From NCBI RefSeq assembly GCF_045446075.1, contig NZ_JBJJBQ010000012.1, positions 1 to 64,000 on the forward strand: a DNA stretch of 64,000 nt, read 5' to 3'. Positions within the stretch are counted from its first letter, which is position 1; every line of letters begins with the position of its first letter. The translations under genes were made by a program, and so were the position numbers. The notes beneath the pieces were generated by a model. The model made no database searches. It was not told the DNA's origin and saw only the letters and a list, made by a program, of their open reading frames with translations. The DNA is from Flavisericum labens. Lineage in GTDB: Bacteria > Bacteroidota > Bacteroidia > Flavobacteriales > Flavobacteriaceae. Positions 35,304-44,314 of this stretch are shown here, piece after piece.

Positions 35304-37007
35304 TTACCAATCAAGTTTTATTAAAGATATAGCCTGTCTAGGTAGATCTATTTGGATATTTGTTTGTCCCTTATTAATTTGCTTCCATTCGGGTGATGTA
35401 AATAAATGCAGTTGTCCTGCTTTTTCAAGCGTTTTTATTTGACTTTTAGTTGGGTTTTGGGGCGACCCCATTTTTTTCCAAAGTGTATAGGAGTTGCTTA
35501 ACTCTTGATCGACTCTGTAATGATTTACCAAAACTTTTTCCGAAGAAATATTATTGATAATGAGTTTGACCAATGATGATGGTACGTTTAAATCATTATT
35601 ATCATGATAATTCCAAACCATGATGGAAATAGAATTTTTGCCTTTAGAAGCAATGGCATTAATATCGGGATTTTCCCCTCGTACACTTTCGTTCCTAACT
35701 TTTATAAAATCATAAGATAGATTATCCTGGTTTACTTTTATTCTCTCCCCTTCCATCATGCCAAACATTCTGAATACATTTAACACCGGTTTATCCACTC
35801 CATTAGTGGCCATGTCTCTAAAACCGGCATACCAAGGTTGGTTTTCAAACTCGAATCCCCAGGTTACAGCACCTAACAAATTCACCCCATAATGGTCGGC
35901 CAGTTCATATTTTCTAGCAAATGACGCTGCCGTATAGCTCGCGTACATGGTGCCGTTTCTATAGGCGTTATGTGGATAATCGGCTTCGGAACATGCGGCA
36001 CAACCCTCTGGGTCTGACTCTCCAATAATAATGGGTAAGTCTTTAAACTCCGGATATGATGCTACAATTTCAAAGCCTTTACTGATATCTCTAAGCTGCG
36101 TGCCCATATTCATTTGAACCATGCCATCGACCACTTTTGGACCTCCCTTAGCATGAAAAGTTATAAAATCAAGGGGCGAACCAATCTCACCGGTTACGTA
36201 ATTTTTTCCATTTTTAACATGGTCCAAGAAGGTGCGTAAAAATTCTGCTGCCTTGTCCCATCCGGGCCCTGTAGTTTCTGGACCTCCCATTTTAGCTGTT
36301 GGTAACGCTCTTTTTACCGCATCAGCACTATAATCATATAATTTTATGTATTCTTCTGTGGTACCTTGCCAGTACCCAATATTTGGTTCGTTCCAAAGTT
36401 CCCAATACCAGCTTTCAACTTCTTCTTTACCATAGCGCTCCACACAATGTGTAACCCATTGATAAACCAGTTCTGCCCATTTTTCATAGTCTTTTGGCGG
36501 GTAAGCCCAACCTGTGTAAATATCTTCATAAGCTGCACCAGGTTTCCAATAATGGCGGTAAGGGTCCGGTTTTGCTGATAAGGCCTCTGGCATAAACCCT
36601 ATTTGAGCAAATGGTTTCATCCCTCGCTCTATATAAGTATCGAATATCTTGTCGACGATAGTCCAATCGTAAATTGGGTTTCCGTTTTCATCCTCAGTAT
36701 ATGCATTGGTTGAACCCCATTTAAGTGCATGTGTTCCCTCGCCAGTCACCAAAAGGCTATGAGCCCGAACAAATACGGGAACCGGACTTAGGCTCGCTAT
36801 CTCAGAAAGCAGTTTTTTACCATCTTTCATGTAGGTGTAATTGGGTTCATCGTATCCCCACCACGCCCATATGGGTTTCATCGGCCCTATTTCTTCACTG
36901 GCATCAATTTTTATTTCTAAAGCATTTTCTTGCGCAATACTATTTAGTTGAAAAAGGATTAATCCAATTAAGAGTATTTTTTTTGAAATAAATTTGATGT
37001 CTGACAT
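35304..37007 (-). CDS. GH39 family glycosidase (beta-xylosidase-like), exported
   Basis: Exported TIM-barrel glycosidase of 567 residues. A Sec signal peptide (about 1-25, cut near SIAQ) lacks a lipobox Cys, so the protein is periplasmic or secreted. The barrel has the clan GH-A pair: acid/base Glu207 in LWNEPN and nucleophile Glu330 in IIIGESDPEG. The WWGYDEPNYTYMKDGKKLL opening and FITFHAKGG segment are typical of the Bacteroidota GH39 branch. The C-terminal third is a beta-sandwich with a short Ser/Asn-rich end. Characterised GH39 enzymes are mostly beta-xylosidases or alpha-L-iduronidases; within an arabinan operon a related pentosidase role is plausible. Confidence 0.87.
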   Translation of the reverse strand: MSDIKFISKKILLIGLILFQLNSIAQENALEIKIDASEEIGPMKPIWAWWGYDEPNYTYMKDGKKLLSEIASLSPVPVFVRAHSLLVTGEGTHALKWGSTNAYTEDENGNPIYDWTIVDKIFDTYIERGMKPFAQIGFMPEALSAKPDPYRHYWKPGAAYEDIYTGWAYPPKDYEKWAELVYQWVTHCVERYGKEEVESWYWELWNEPNIGYWQGTTEEYIKLYDYSADAVKRALPTAKMGGPETTGPGWDKAAEFLRTFLDHVKNGKNYVTGEIGSPLDFITFHAKGGPKVVDGMVQMNMGTQLRDISKGFEIVASYPEFKDLPIIIGESDPEGCAACSEADYPHNAYRNGTMYASYTAASFARKYELADHYGVNLLGAVTWGFEFENQPWYAGFRDMATNGVDKPVLNVFRMFGMMEGERIKVNQDNLSYDFIKVRNESVRGENPDINAIASKGKNSISIMVWNYHDNNDLNVPSSLVKLIINNISSEKVLVNHYRVDQELSNSYTLWKKMGSPQNPTKSQIKTLEKAGQLHLFTSPEWKQINKGQTNIQIDLPRQAISLIKLDW

Positions 37008-37029
37008 AACTTTTATTTTTAGGAAAAAT

Positions 37030-38979
37030 CTATTTGTTTTCTAACCAAACCTTCATTTTATTTACGCCTCGGTTTGACCAAGCGTAATAAGGAATAGCTT
37101 TCAATTTACGGTTTGTGATGGTATTAACACCTTCTAAAATGTCTTCCTTCTGAACCGTAAATTCGTCGTTTGATGACACCGAAATTTTATCAAATTTTGG
37201 ATTATCCACTTCTTCTACTGCATAAACCAAAGGGCCATACTCTAATGATAGTTTACCTCTATCTTCTTCTACTTTTTCATTGGCTTTAACCGTTCGCACT
37301 TCCATTGGGAAATTGATTTCGATTTTATCTATAGGATTCCAATTCCTAGTAATTTCGAAATAACCTTCTTTAATGGAAGTATTAACTTTTTCTCCGTTAA
37401 TGGATAAGGTTGGTTGCGATTTGTAAATGTCTGCATAACTGTATAAATCGCTGGGTAATACTTCATTTCTACTCCATCCAGGCACACGGAATTTAACGGT
37501 GATTTCTGAATTGGCATCAATGGTCAATTTTACGTTACCGTTCCATGGATAAGATGTTTCTTGAGAAACCTTAACTTCTTCACCATTCAAATCAATGTCG
37601 GCATGACTTGAAGCATATAAATTTACGTAAATGGTTTTGTCTGATTTTGAATAAATCAATCCGGGAATTGAGGGCACGAAACGAATCACGTTAGTTGGAC
37701 AGCAAGAGCAATCAAACCAAGCTTGACGGGTACAAGAACCGCGATTGGATTTATAAACACCATCAGATTCTAAAGCGTTTGGATAGAAAAAGTTGGTTCC
37801 GTCTAAAGATAGTCCAGAAATCAAACCGTTGTACAGCGTACGCTCAATAACATCAAAATATTTTACATCGCCATAAAGGTTATGCAATCTATGGTTCCAG
37901 TATACATCGCCAATGGCAGCACAGGTTTCGTTGTAAGCAGTAAGGTTTGGTAATTCATAATTTGCACCAAATTGCTCTCCATCATGCTTTGCTCCAATTC
38001 CACCGGTGATGTACATTTTTTTACTCACCATATTGTCCCATAATTTATTAATTGCAGCCTCGTATAAACTATCGTTTTGAATAGCTGCAATATCGGTCAT
38101 GGCTGCATACATATACACTGCTCTAACGGAATGTCCCACAACTTCCTCTTGATTGACAACAGGGACATGGTCTTGAGAATATGGACCAAATAGTTTGTGA
38201 TTATTCGGATTTCCGCGGTTATCTAAAAAGTATTTTGCAAGGTTGATATAATCTTCTTTTCCTGTTATTTGATACAATTTTATTAACCCCGTTTCAATAA
38301 TTTGATGCCCAGGAACAGCAGAAATTTTATATTCGCCCTCACCAAAGGTTTTTACCATTAAATCGGCGTTTTTTAAAGCAATATTCAAAAAGTTACGTTT
38401 TCCCGTGGCTTTATAATGCACGGCTGCAGCTTCATATAAATGGCCAGCGTTATACAATTCGTGACTCATAAATAGGGCTTCCCAACGCTTACCTTCTTTT
38501 ACCTCAACCCATGGCGCTGGTGGCTCTGCAGGATTAATGGTCCTCCAAGTTGTTAAATAACCATCAGGTTCTTGACCTATTTTTATAATGTTGACCAAAG
38601 AATCTAATACGGCTTCTAACTCTTTGTTTGGGGCACTTATTAATGAGTTCGAAGCACCTTCAATAATTTTATAAACATCGGTATCGTCAAAAGGCATAGC
38701 GCCTTTTACTTTACCTTCCATTTCTCCACCCGCAATTAAGAAATTATCCAAACGGCCTTCTTCTTCACATTTGGCAATGGCATATTCAATGGTTTTTTCT
38801 TGAACGCGTTTGATGATAGGTAACCAAAATTCGTCGGTAACTTTTACGTTTTGGATATCTACAGGTTCTATCTGATAGCCCGTTTTTTCTTCTACTTTAG
38901 CAATGTCCTTTTTGTCTGTTTTACAGTTGAATAAAACAATTGCGGTTGCTAAAATCAGTATGTGCTTTGATAGTTTCAT
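37030..38979 (-). CDS. GH127 beta-L-arabinofuranosidase, lipoprotein
   Basis: Exported glycosidase of 649 residues, formerly DUF1680. Residues 1-19 form a lipoprotein signal (VLFNC). The alpha/alpha barrel covers about 45-440, followed by beta-sandwich domains. The zinc-cysteine active site described for Bifidobacterium HypBA1 is preserved: Glu351 and Cys353 in NETCAAIG, and Cys426-Cys427 in CSCCPTN, one of which acts as the nucleophile. The family removes terminal beta-L-arabinofuranose, found in hydroxyproline-linked arabinans and as side chains of some pectins. Three and 22 nt gaps to the neighbours show tight operon packing. Its presence widens the likely substrate beyond plain alpha-1,5-arabinan. 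Confidence 0.92.
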   Translation of the reverse strand: MKLSKHILILATAIVLFNCKTDKKDIAKVEEKTGYQIEPVDIQNVKVTDEFWLPIIKRVQEKTIEYAIAKCEEEGRLDNFLIAGGEMEGKVKGAMPFDDTDVYKIIEGASNSLISAPNKELEAVLDSLVNIIKIGQEPDGYLTTWRTINPAEPPAPWVEVKEGKRWEALFMSHELYNAGHLYEAAAVHYKATGKRNFLNIALKNADLMVKTFGEGEYKISAVPGHQIIETGLIKLYQITGKEDYINLAKYFLDNRGNPNNHKLFGPYSQDHVPVVNQEEVVGHSVRAVYMYAAMTDIAAIQNDSLYEAAINKLWDNMVSKKMYITGGIGAKHDGEQFGANYELPNLTAYNETCAAIGDVYWNHRLHNLYGDVKYFDVIERTLYNGLISGLSLDGTNFFYPNALESDGVYKSNRGSCTRQAWFDCSCCPTNVIRFVPSIPGLIYSKSDKTIYVNLYASSHADIDLNGEEVKVSQETSYPWNGNVKLTIDANSEITVKFRVPGWSRNEVLPSDLYSYADIYKSQPTLSINGEKVNTSIKEGYFEITRNWNPIDKIEINFPMEVRTVKANEKVEEDRGKLSLEYGPLVYAVEEVDNPKFDKISVSSNDEFTVQKEDILEGVNTITNRKLKAIPYYAWSNRGVNKMKVWLENK

Positions 38980-38982
38980 TTT

Positions 38983-39969
38983 TTAATCCATTGGTTCTAC
39001 AACTGGCCAACCATCTACCCAATTCACTTCTTTTACGATTAGTTTTGGCAACCCTTTATCGCTGGCATCATAACCATGCATAAAGGTGTAATCTTTACCT
39101 TCAAAAGTGAATACACTGTTGTGTCCAACACCATACCAGTTCTTGTTACCTTCGATAACTAAACTCCCACCACCTGCATTTAATTTTTTTCCGTCTTTAT
39201 CAACATAGGGGCCAGTAACTGATTTTGAGCGACCAACCACTAATTTATAAGTACTATTTTCTCCACGGCAGCAATAATCCCATGATAGGAATTGATAATA
39301 ATAATCGCCTTTTTTAAAGATAAAAGGACCTTCTAACGGCGCATCTCCGGCATCGGCATCAGGTAGATCTGGACTTCTATCCCTTCTTGCAATAGGATAC
39401 CATTCCTGCGGTTGCGCAAGAGTTTTTAAATCGTCTTCTAATTTGACCATTTTTAAACCAGACCAAAACGAACCGAATGACATCCACGGCGTACCGTCTT
39501 CATCAAAAATCAAATTAGGGTCAATGGCATTCCACAAGTCCCTATTAGGTGCGGATTGAATAACAATACCCTGATCTTCCCATTTGTAATTTTCATCTTC
39601 TGGATTTAAAGTTGAATTTGTTACCAATCCAATTGCCGATGTGTTTTTTCCAAATGCGGAAATTGAATAATATAAATAATATGTTCCGTTGTGAAGCGTA
39701 ATATCCGGCGCCCAAATATGACCGTTAAAGCCTGGGGCTACTTTTTTAGCCCACTTAGGACTTTCTGCAAAAACACGGTCTGCTTTTGTCCATGTTTTTA
39801 AATCTTTGGATGTAAAACTTGTTATGCCTGGTCCTGTACAAAACAAATAATAGGTATCTCCTTGTTTGGCAACAACAGGATCATGTGTTATTGGTTTATC
39901 GGTTTGAGCACATGAAACAATGGATATAAAAAAAACAAATAATGCTGTGAAATGCTTTAATATTTTCAT
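38983..39969 (-). CDS. GH43 lipoprotein, endo-arabinanase-like
   Basis: Exported five-bladed propeller glycosidase of 328 residues with a lipoprotein signal (VSC at residue 20). Catalytic triad positions: Asp in THDPVV (about 30), Asp in NAIDPN (about 150) and Glu in PLEGPF (about 215). HIWAPDI, WMSFGSFWSG and the GHNSVF segment near the end are those of arabinan endo-1,5-alpha-L-arabinanases, and the length fits the single-domain enzymes. It would cut the alpha-1,5-arabinan backbone at the cell surface or in the periplasm. Gaps to the genes on both sides are only 3 and 5 nt. Confidence 0.9.
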   Translation of the reverse strand: MKILKHFTALFVFFISIVSCAQTDKPITHDPVVAKQGDTYYLFCTGPGITSFTSKDLKTWTKADRVFAESPKWAKKVAPGFNGHIWAPDITLHNGTYYLYYSISAFGKNTSAIGLVTNSTLNPEDENYKWEDQGIVIQSAPNRDLWNAIDPNLIFDEDGTPWMSFGSFWSGLKMVKLEDDLKTLAQPQEWYPIARRDRSPDLPDADAGDAPLEGPFIFKKGDYYYQFLSWDYCCRGENSTYKLVVGRSKSVTGPYVDKDGKKLNAGGGSLVIEGNKNWYGVGHNSVFTFEGKDYTFMHGYDASDKGLPKLIVKEVNWVDGWPVVEPMD

Positions 39970-39974
39970 GGTAT

Positions 39975-40973
39975 TTAATTTTGAATTCCTTCTGATGTCA
40001 TAATAATACGTTTCAAAGTACCGTCTTCGTTGTAATACAATCTATCCACACAAACCGAGCGTCTAAAACTTCCGCCATGCGTAGGAATTGAACCATTATG
40101 ATAGATAAAATAATCTTTGCCTTTAAACTCAAGAATAGCCTGATGATTGGTGTTACTATTACCAGCCACCTCATTTAAAATACCCTTAAATTCCCATGGC
40201 CCAGTAATGGATTTACTCATGGCATAGGCAATCTTTTCTGGAAATTGATAAGCATAAGATAGATAGTACCAATCTCCTTTTTTGTGGATATAGGGTGCTT
40301 CGGTGAAGTTTGGCAGATCTACCGTCATAATCGGGCCGTCCAGCTCAATCATATTATCTTTTAACTTGGCGTATTTACAAACCGTATTTCCCCAGAACAG
40401 GTAAGCTTGACCATCATCGTCAATCCAAACTGTTGGGTCAATATCATCCCAACTTATCTTGGTATGCGTAGTCATATCATTAGTTATCAAGGCTTTGCCA
40501 ATAGCATCTTTAAAAGGCCCTATAGGGCTATCGGCTACTGCCACACCAATGGCTTTACCATGGTGAGAATCATCATGTTCTACAGTAACGTACCAATAAA
40601 ATTTCCCATCTCGTTCAATAACTTGAGCAGCCCAGGCATCCCCTTTGGCCCATTCAAAGTCTAAAGGTTTTAATGGCACTGGATGTTCTTCCCAGTTAAC
40701 CATATCTGATGAAGAAAACACTAACCATTCATACATTCTATAGCCATTAACATTGTTGGGAGCCTCATCATGACCGGCATATAAATATACTTTGTCATTA
40801 TGCACTATAGCTGCAGCATCAGCAGTATATTTGTCCGTAATAATCGGGTTATTAAATTTTAAAGGCTTTTTTGAAATTTCAGCTCGTTCTTCTAAAGAAT
40901 TCTTTTCCTTAACTTCTTCTTTACAGGCAACTAAAGCTATAAAGAGAAATAAAAATTTAAATAAGTGTTTCAT
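39975..40973 (-). CDS. GH43 lipoprotein, arabinofuranosidase/xylosidase-like
   Basis: Exported GH43 propeller enzyme of 332 residues with a lipoprotein signal (LVAC at residue 17). The first catalytic position is in KYTADAAA, where the usual DP is DA; the modulator Asp is in WDDIDPTV and the acid Glu in NFTEAPY. The YLYAGHDEAPN opening and GNSNTNHQAILEFKGKDYFIYH end are typical of the GH43 branch with exo-acting arabinofuranosidases and xylosidases. It probably trims side chains or short oligosaccharides. Located between the two endo-arabinanase-like GH43 genes with short gaps. Confidence 0.88.
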   Translation of the reverse strand: MKHLFKFLFLFIALVACKEEVKEKNSLEERAEISKKPLKFNNPIITDKYTADAAAIVHNDKVYLYAGHDEAPNNVNGYRMYEWLVFSSSDMVNWEEHPVPLKPLDFEWAKGDAWAAQVIERDGKFYWYVTVEHDDSHHGKAIGVAVADSPIGPFKDAIGKALITNDMTTHTKISWDDIDPTVWIDDDGQAYLFWGNTVCKYAKLKDNMIELDGPIMTVDLPNFTEAPYIHKKGDWYYLSYAYQFPEKIAYAMSKSITGPWEFKGILNEVAGNSNTNHQAILEFKGKDYFIYHNGSIPTHGGSFRRSVCVDRLYYNEDGTLKRIIMTSEGIQN

Positions 40974-40984
40974 GTAAATAAAAT

Positions 40985-42511
40985 TTAATTGACTTTTTTA
41001 CCCCAAATGGCAGTTCCGTCATTATTTAAACCAGAAAGTAAAATTGTGGAGGCTACTTTGTTCTCCCAGTCTCTACCGCGCTCAACGTGTAATTTATCGG
41101 TAAAACCATTTGCCCAAGTTAAGGTTAACCAAGGTGCACTAAAGGCCCAAGAATTATTAGTATCACCATTAATAGAACCGTCCGCTCCTAGCACCAAATC
41201 AATCGAGGTTTGGAAATCGGCCGAGGTTTGCTCTTCAGCATAACCGGGTGTTACTGAATACCCCAAAATAATTTGCTCGTAAGTTCCAACCAGATCCGCA
41301 TCAGTAATGGCAGATTGATTAACCGCCGCATAACGCTCTGGAGACACAATGGGCCAACCATCTTCGGTCCAATGAATTTTACGAACATGTAAAACCATAA
41401 AAAAACTGTTAATCCCAGGTCTTCCTTGATGTGCCATGTAATATTGGCCATTGCCATCATTAAACACAGCTGGATGGGAAACCCCTTGCCAACCAGAATG
41501 ACCATTAAACTTATACGGCGCTAAAATCATAGGCGCATTGTCTACCTCTGTGTTGATATTTACACCATTAAAGTCGTAAAACGGTCCGTCAGGTGTATCA
41601 CCTCGTCCAACCCTTACATTATATTTTGTTTGAAGCCAATCGTAAGAAATAAACATATAGTACTTTCCTTGATCTGCATTGTATATAACTTCTGGGCCTT
41701 CAATATTTCCATTTATTGAATTTCCGGTAAAACCACGTTGCGCAATGCGTGTTCCTTTATTGCCATTAACCAACGCTAAACCTGTAGTTGGGTTTAACTT
41801 TAATTTATAAATACCATCCCAAGCAGAACCGTAATAAAACCAATGCTCTCCAGATGGCGTTACAACAACGGTAGGATCAATGGCATTCGTTTGCCTGGTA
41901 CCATCGGCCTCTGAGGTAACCACCAAATCTTTTTCTAACCAGGGCCCTTCAGGACTATCGGAAGTTGCCAAGCCCATAACACTGAGACGACCAACTTCTG
42001 AGGACAGCGAATAATACAATCGGTATTCATCACCTACTTTCATGATAAAAGGAGCCCAAAGCGAATTAAATGGCTCTGTGCCCTTGCTTCTTATAAAGTT
42101 AGCTCCTTTTGAAGGCAATGTATTAAACGCCCAACCAACCCATTGCCAATTTACTAAATCCTGTGATTTTCTAATTTGAATTCCTGGACGAACAGCTGAC
42201 CCAAAGGACACGTCGGTATTATAGCAATAATACGTATCGCCCACTTTTATTACAGAAGGGTCGTGAACATTGTATGGCCCCCAATCCCTTACGTTCTGAA
42301 CACCAGCAACATCATAATACGTATCCTCTATATTATCAACTGTATAAACTTTTGATGTTGGTCCTTCCTCTTCTTCCTCTTCCTCTTCTTCCTGCTCTTG
42401 TTGCTGTTCTTCTTTTACGGGACTGTCTTTGGAACAACTAGTACCAACAAAAACTAGCAGAAAAAACAGTACCACCAGTTTCAATTTGGTCATTATATTT
42501 TCTTTCTTCAT
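40985..42511 (-). CDS. GH43 endo-arabinanase-like surface lipoprotein with Glu-rich linker
   Basis: Exported arabinan endo-1,5-alpha-L-arabinosidase-like protein of 508 residues. The lipobox Cys is residue 26 (VGTSC) and is followed by SKD and then a linker of almost only Glu and Gln (about residues 33-49). In Bacteroidota acidic residues just after the lipid Cys direct lipoproteins to the outer face of the outer membrane, so this is a good candidate surface enzyme. The GH43 propeller (about 75-385) has Asp in NVHDPS, Asp in NAIDPT and Glu in IEGPEV. A C-terminal beta-domain (about 395-508) matches the extra domain of large endo-arabinanases. ATG 42493 (MTKLKL) is an equally good start. It would make the first cuts in arabinan next to SusC/D. 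Confidence 0.9.
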   Translation of the reverse strand: MKKENIMTKLKLVVLFFLLVFVGTSCSKDSPVKEEQQQEQEEEEEEEEEGPTSKVYTVDNIEDTYYDVAGVQNVRDWGPYNVHDPSVIKVGDTYYCYNTDVSFGSAVRPGIQIRKSQDLVNWQWVGWAFNTLPSKGANFIRSKGTEPFNSLWAPFIMKVGDEYRLYYSLSSEVGRLSVMGLATSDSPEGPWLEKDLVVTSEADGTRQTNAIDPTVVVTPSGEHWFYYGSAWDGIYKLKLNPTTGLALVNGNKGTRIAQRGFTGNSINGNIEGPEVIYNADQGKYYMFISYDWLQTKYNVRVGRGDTPDGPFYDFNGVNINTEVDNAPMILAPYKFNGHSGWQGVSHPAVFNDGNGQYYMAHQGRPGINSFFMVLHVRKIHWTEDGWPIVSPERYAAVNQSAITDADLVGTYEQIILGYSVTPGYAEEQTSADFQTSIDLVLGADGSINGDTNNSWAFSAPWLTLTWANGFTDKLHVERGRDWENKVASTILLSGLNNDGTAIWGKKVN

Positions 42512-42524
42512 AGCTTATAAATTT

Positions 42525-44075
42525 TTATTTTCCTTCCATCATAATTACAGAAAACGCTGGAATTGTTACCGTCAATTTTCCTTTTTTAAACTTGAATTTT
42601 TTAAATTCGGTGGTTTTAATTTTATCAGGGTTATCAAAAGTATTATGGTCTTGAATCTTGTCTGACGCCAAAATAGTCCCTGTAAATTCCTTTAATCCCA
42701 AATCACCTAAGTCAAGTTCAACCTCATTTTCTTTTTCTGAATCAATATTTACTAGAGAAATATTAACCTTACCGTCCTTTTTTGAAGCTGAAGCCGATAT
42801 AGCCGAAAGCGATTCTCCGTTGAACGTATATTCTGGAGATTCAAAAGAAAGGGGTAAAAGCTGTGCATCTTGATGTGCCGCGTACATTTTCATTACGTGG
42901 TATGTTGGCGTTAACAACATTTTTTCACCTTCGGTTAAAATTGTCGCCTGCAAAACATTGACTGCTTGTGCCAGATTTGCCATTTTAATTCTATCTACTC
43001 TACTATTAAATATATTTAATGTTACACCAGCTATCATGGCATCTCTCATGGTATTTTGTTGATAAGCAAAACCTGGGTTAGTACCCTCTTCAACCTCATA
43101 CCAGCTTCCCCACTCATCAACAACTAAAGCCACTCTCTTTTTAGGATCATATTTATCCATAATAGCAATATGCTTGTCCAAAATCTCGTTCATATGAAGA
43201 CAATGCTTCATGAAAAGGAAATAATCAGATTCATCAAACTTCGTGGCTGAACCTGTAGGTGGCCATCCAGTACGAGTGTAATAGTGAACTGAAAGCCCCC
43301 ACATCATTCTATGTGGCACATCCCTCATCATAACTTCAGTCCAGTGATAATTATCGGCATCAGCTCCTGACGCTATTCTTTTGATTGGTGTGCCAGGATA
43401 ATCCCTAGCATATGTTGCATATTGTCTATATAAGTTTGCGAAAAATTCTGGAGTCATATTTCCACCACATCCCCAGCTTTCGTTACCAATACCCCAATAT
43501 TTAACGCGCCAAGGCTCTTCCCTACCATTACTTTTTCTTAAATTTGCCATAGCCGTATTACCATCATAATTGCAGTACTCAACCCAATCATTAAGCTCTT
43601 CAACGGTTCCACTTCCAACGTTTCCTGCTAAATACGGCTCTGTTCCCAACAACTCACACAATTGTAAAAATTCATGAGTACCGAAGCCATTATCTTCTTC
43701 TACCTTACCCCAATGTGTATTAAGTATATTGGGTCTTTCCTCCTTCGGTCCTATACCATCTTTCCAGTGGTATTCATCAGCAAAGCAGCCTCCTGGCCAG
43801 CGTAAATTAGGCGTTTTTAAGCCTTTTAATGCTTCTATGATATCGTTTCTCATACCATTAGTATTAGGAATATTGCTATCCTCCCCCACATAAATACCAT
43901 CATAAATACACCTACCCAAATGCTCCGTAAAATGGCCATAAATATGTTTGCTAATTATTGGTGCAGATTCATCTTCACTAACTTTTATAATTGTAGTGTT
44001 CTGTGAATAAACACTTGAAGCTGCAATAAAAAAGATTGCAATAAAATTCAAAAAAACTAATTTAGTTTTAAACAT
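42525..44075 (-). CDS. GH51 alpha-N-arabinofuranosidase, exported
   Basis: Alpha-L-arabinofuranosidase of 516 residues, the short GH51 form. A Sec signal (about 1-25, cut near VYSQ) without lipobox makes it a soluble periplasmic enzyme. Clan GH-A active site: acid/base Glu199 in GIGNESWGCGG and nucleophile Glu321 in VVDEWGSW. HIYGHFTEHLGRCIYDG and RWPGGCFADEYHW are standard GH51 blocks, and an alpha-L-AF C-terminal sandwich ends the protein. First gene of the operon that runs to 30830, with an AraR-type operator lying between its -33 and -7 elements. Confidence 0.95.
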   Translation of the reverse strand: MFKTKLVFLNFIAIFFIAASSVYSQNTTIIKVSEDESAPIISKHIYGHFTEHLGRCIYDGIYVGEDSNIPNTNGMRNDIIEALKGLKTPNLRWPGGCFADEYHWKDGIGPKEERPNILNTHWGKVEEDNGFGTHEFLQLCELLGTEPYLAGNVGSGTVEELNDWVEYCNYDGNTAMANLRKSNGREEPWRVKYWGIGNESWGCGGNMTPEFFANLYRQYATYARDYPGTPIKRIASGADADNYHWTEVMMRDVPHRMMWGLSVHYYTRTGWPPTGSATKFDESDYFLFMKHCLHMNEILDKHIAIMDKYDPKKRVALVVDEWGSWYEVEEGTNPGFAYQQNTMRDAMIAGVTLNIFNSRVDRIKMANLAQAVNVLQATILTEGEKMLLTPTYHVMKMYAAHQDAQLLPLSFESPEYTFNGESLSAISASASKKDGKVNISLVNIDSEKENEVELDLGDLGLKEFTGTILASDKIQDHNTFDNPDKIKTTEFKKFKFKKGKLTVTIPAFSVIMMEGK

Positions 44076-44130
44076 AGCCGTAAACTTATTTGTATTATTT
44101 AATTTATATAATTGTTAAAGATCCTGAATA

Positions 44131-44162
44131 AAAACCTATAAGTGTAATTTATACACTTACAA
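44131..44162 (-). promoter_or_regulatory. Promoter of the nine-gene GH operon
   Basis: On the minus strand TTG (44162-44160), 21 nt, TAGGTTTT (44138-44131), one mismatch from TAnnTTTG. The AraR-type palindrome fills the spacer between the two elements. The leader to the GH51 ATG is about 50 nt. Confidence 0.55.
44140..44158. promoter_or_regulatory. AraR-type operator, site 3 (GH operon)
   Basis: AAGTGTAATTTATACACTT: perfect half-sites and an almost symmetric centre, the best palindrome of the set. Located between the -33 and -7 boxes of the GH51 operon promoter, where binding would exclude RNA polymerase. Confidence 0.82.
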
Positions 44163-44314
44163 ATTAATTAAAAAGAATTGAGACTTCCAAAAATACTAAT
44201 GTTAATTTTATTAATATAACCATAAAAAAACGGTTTACTAATAAGATTAACAATTAAAGCCCCTAACTTTTAACTAATTGCTAATACTCGTGTGAAGTTT
44301 TATAAAAAAGCGTT

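Noticed and set aside
40966..40985. AAGTGT before the GH43 gene at 40973
   Set aside because: The second half-site is absent and the sequence spans a start codon inside the operon.
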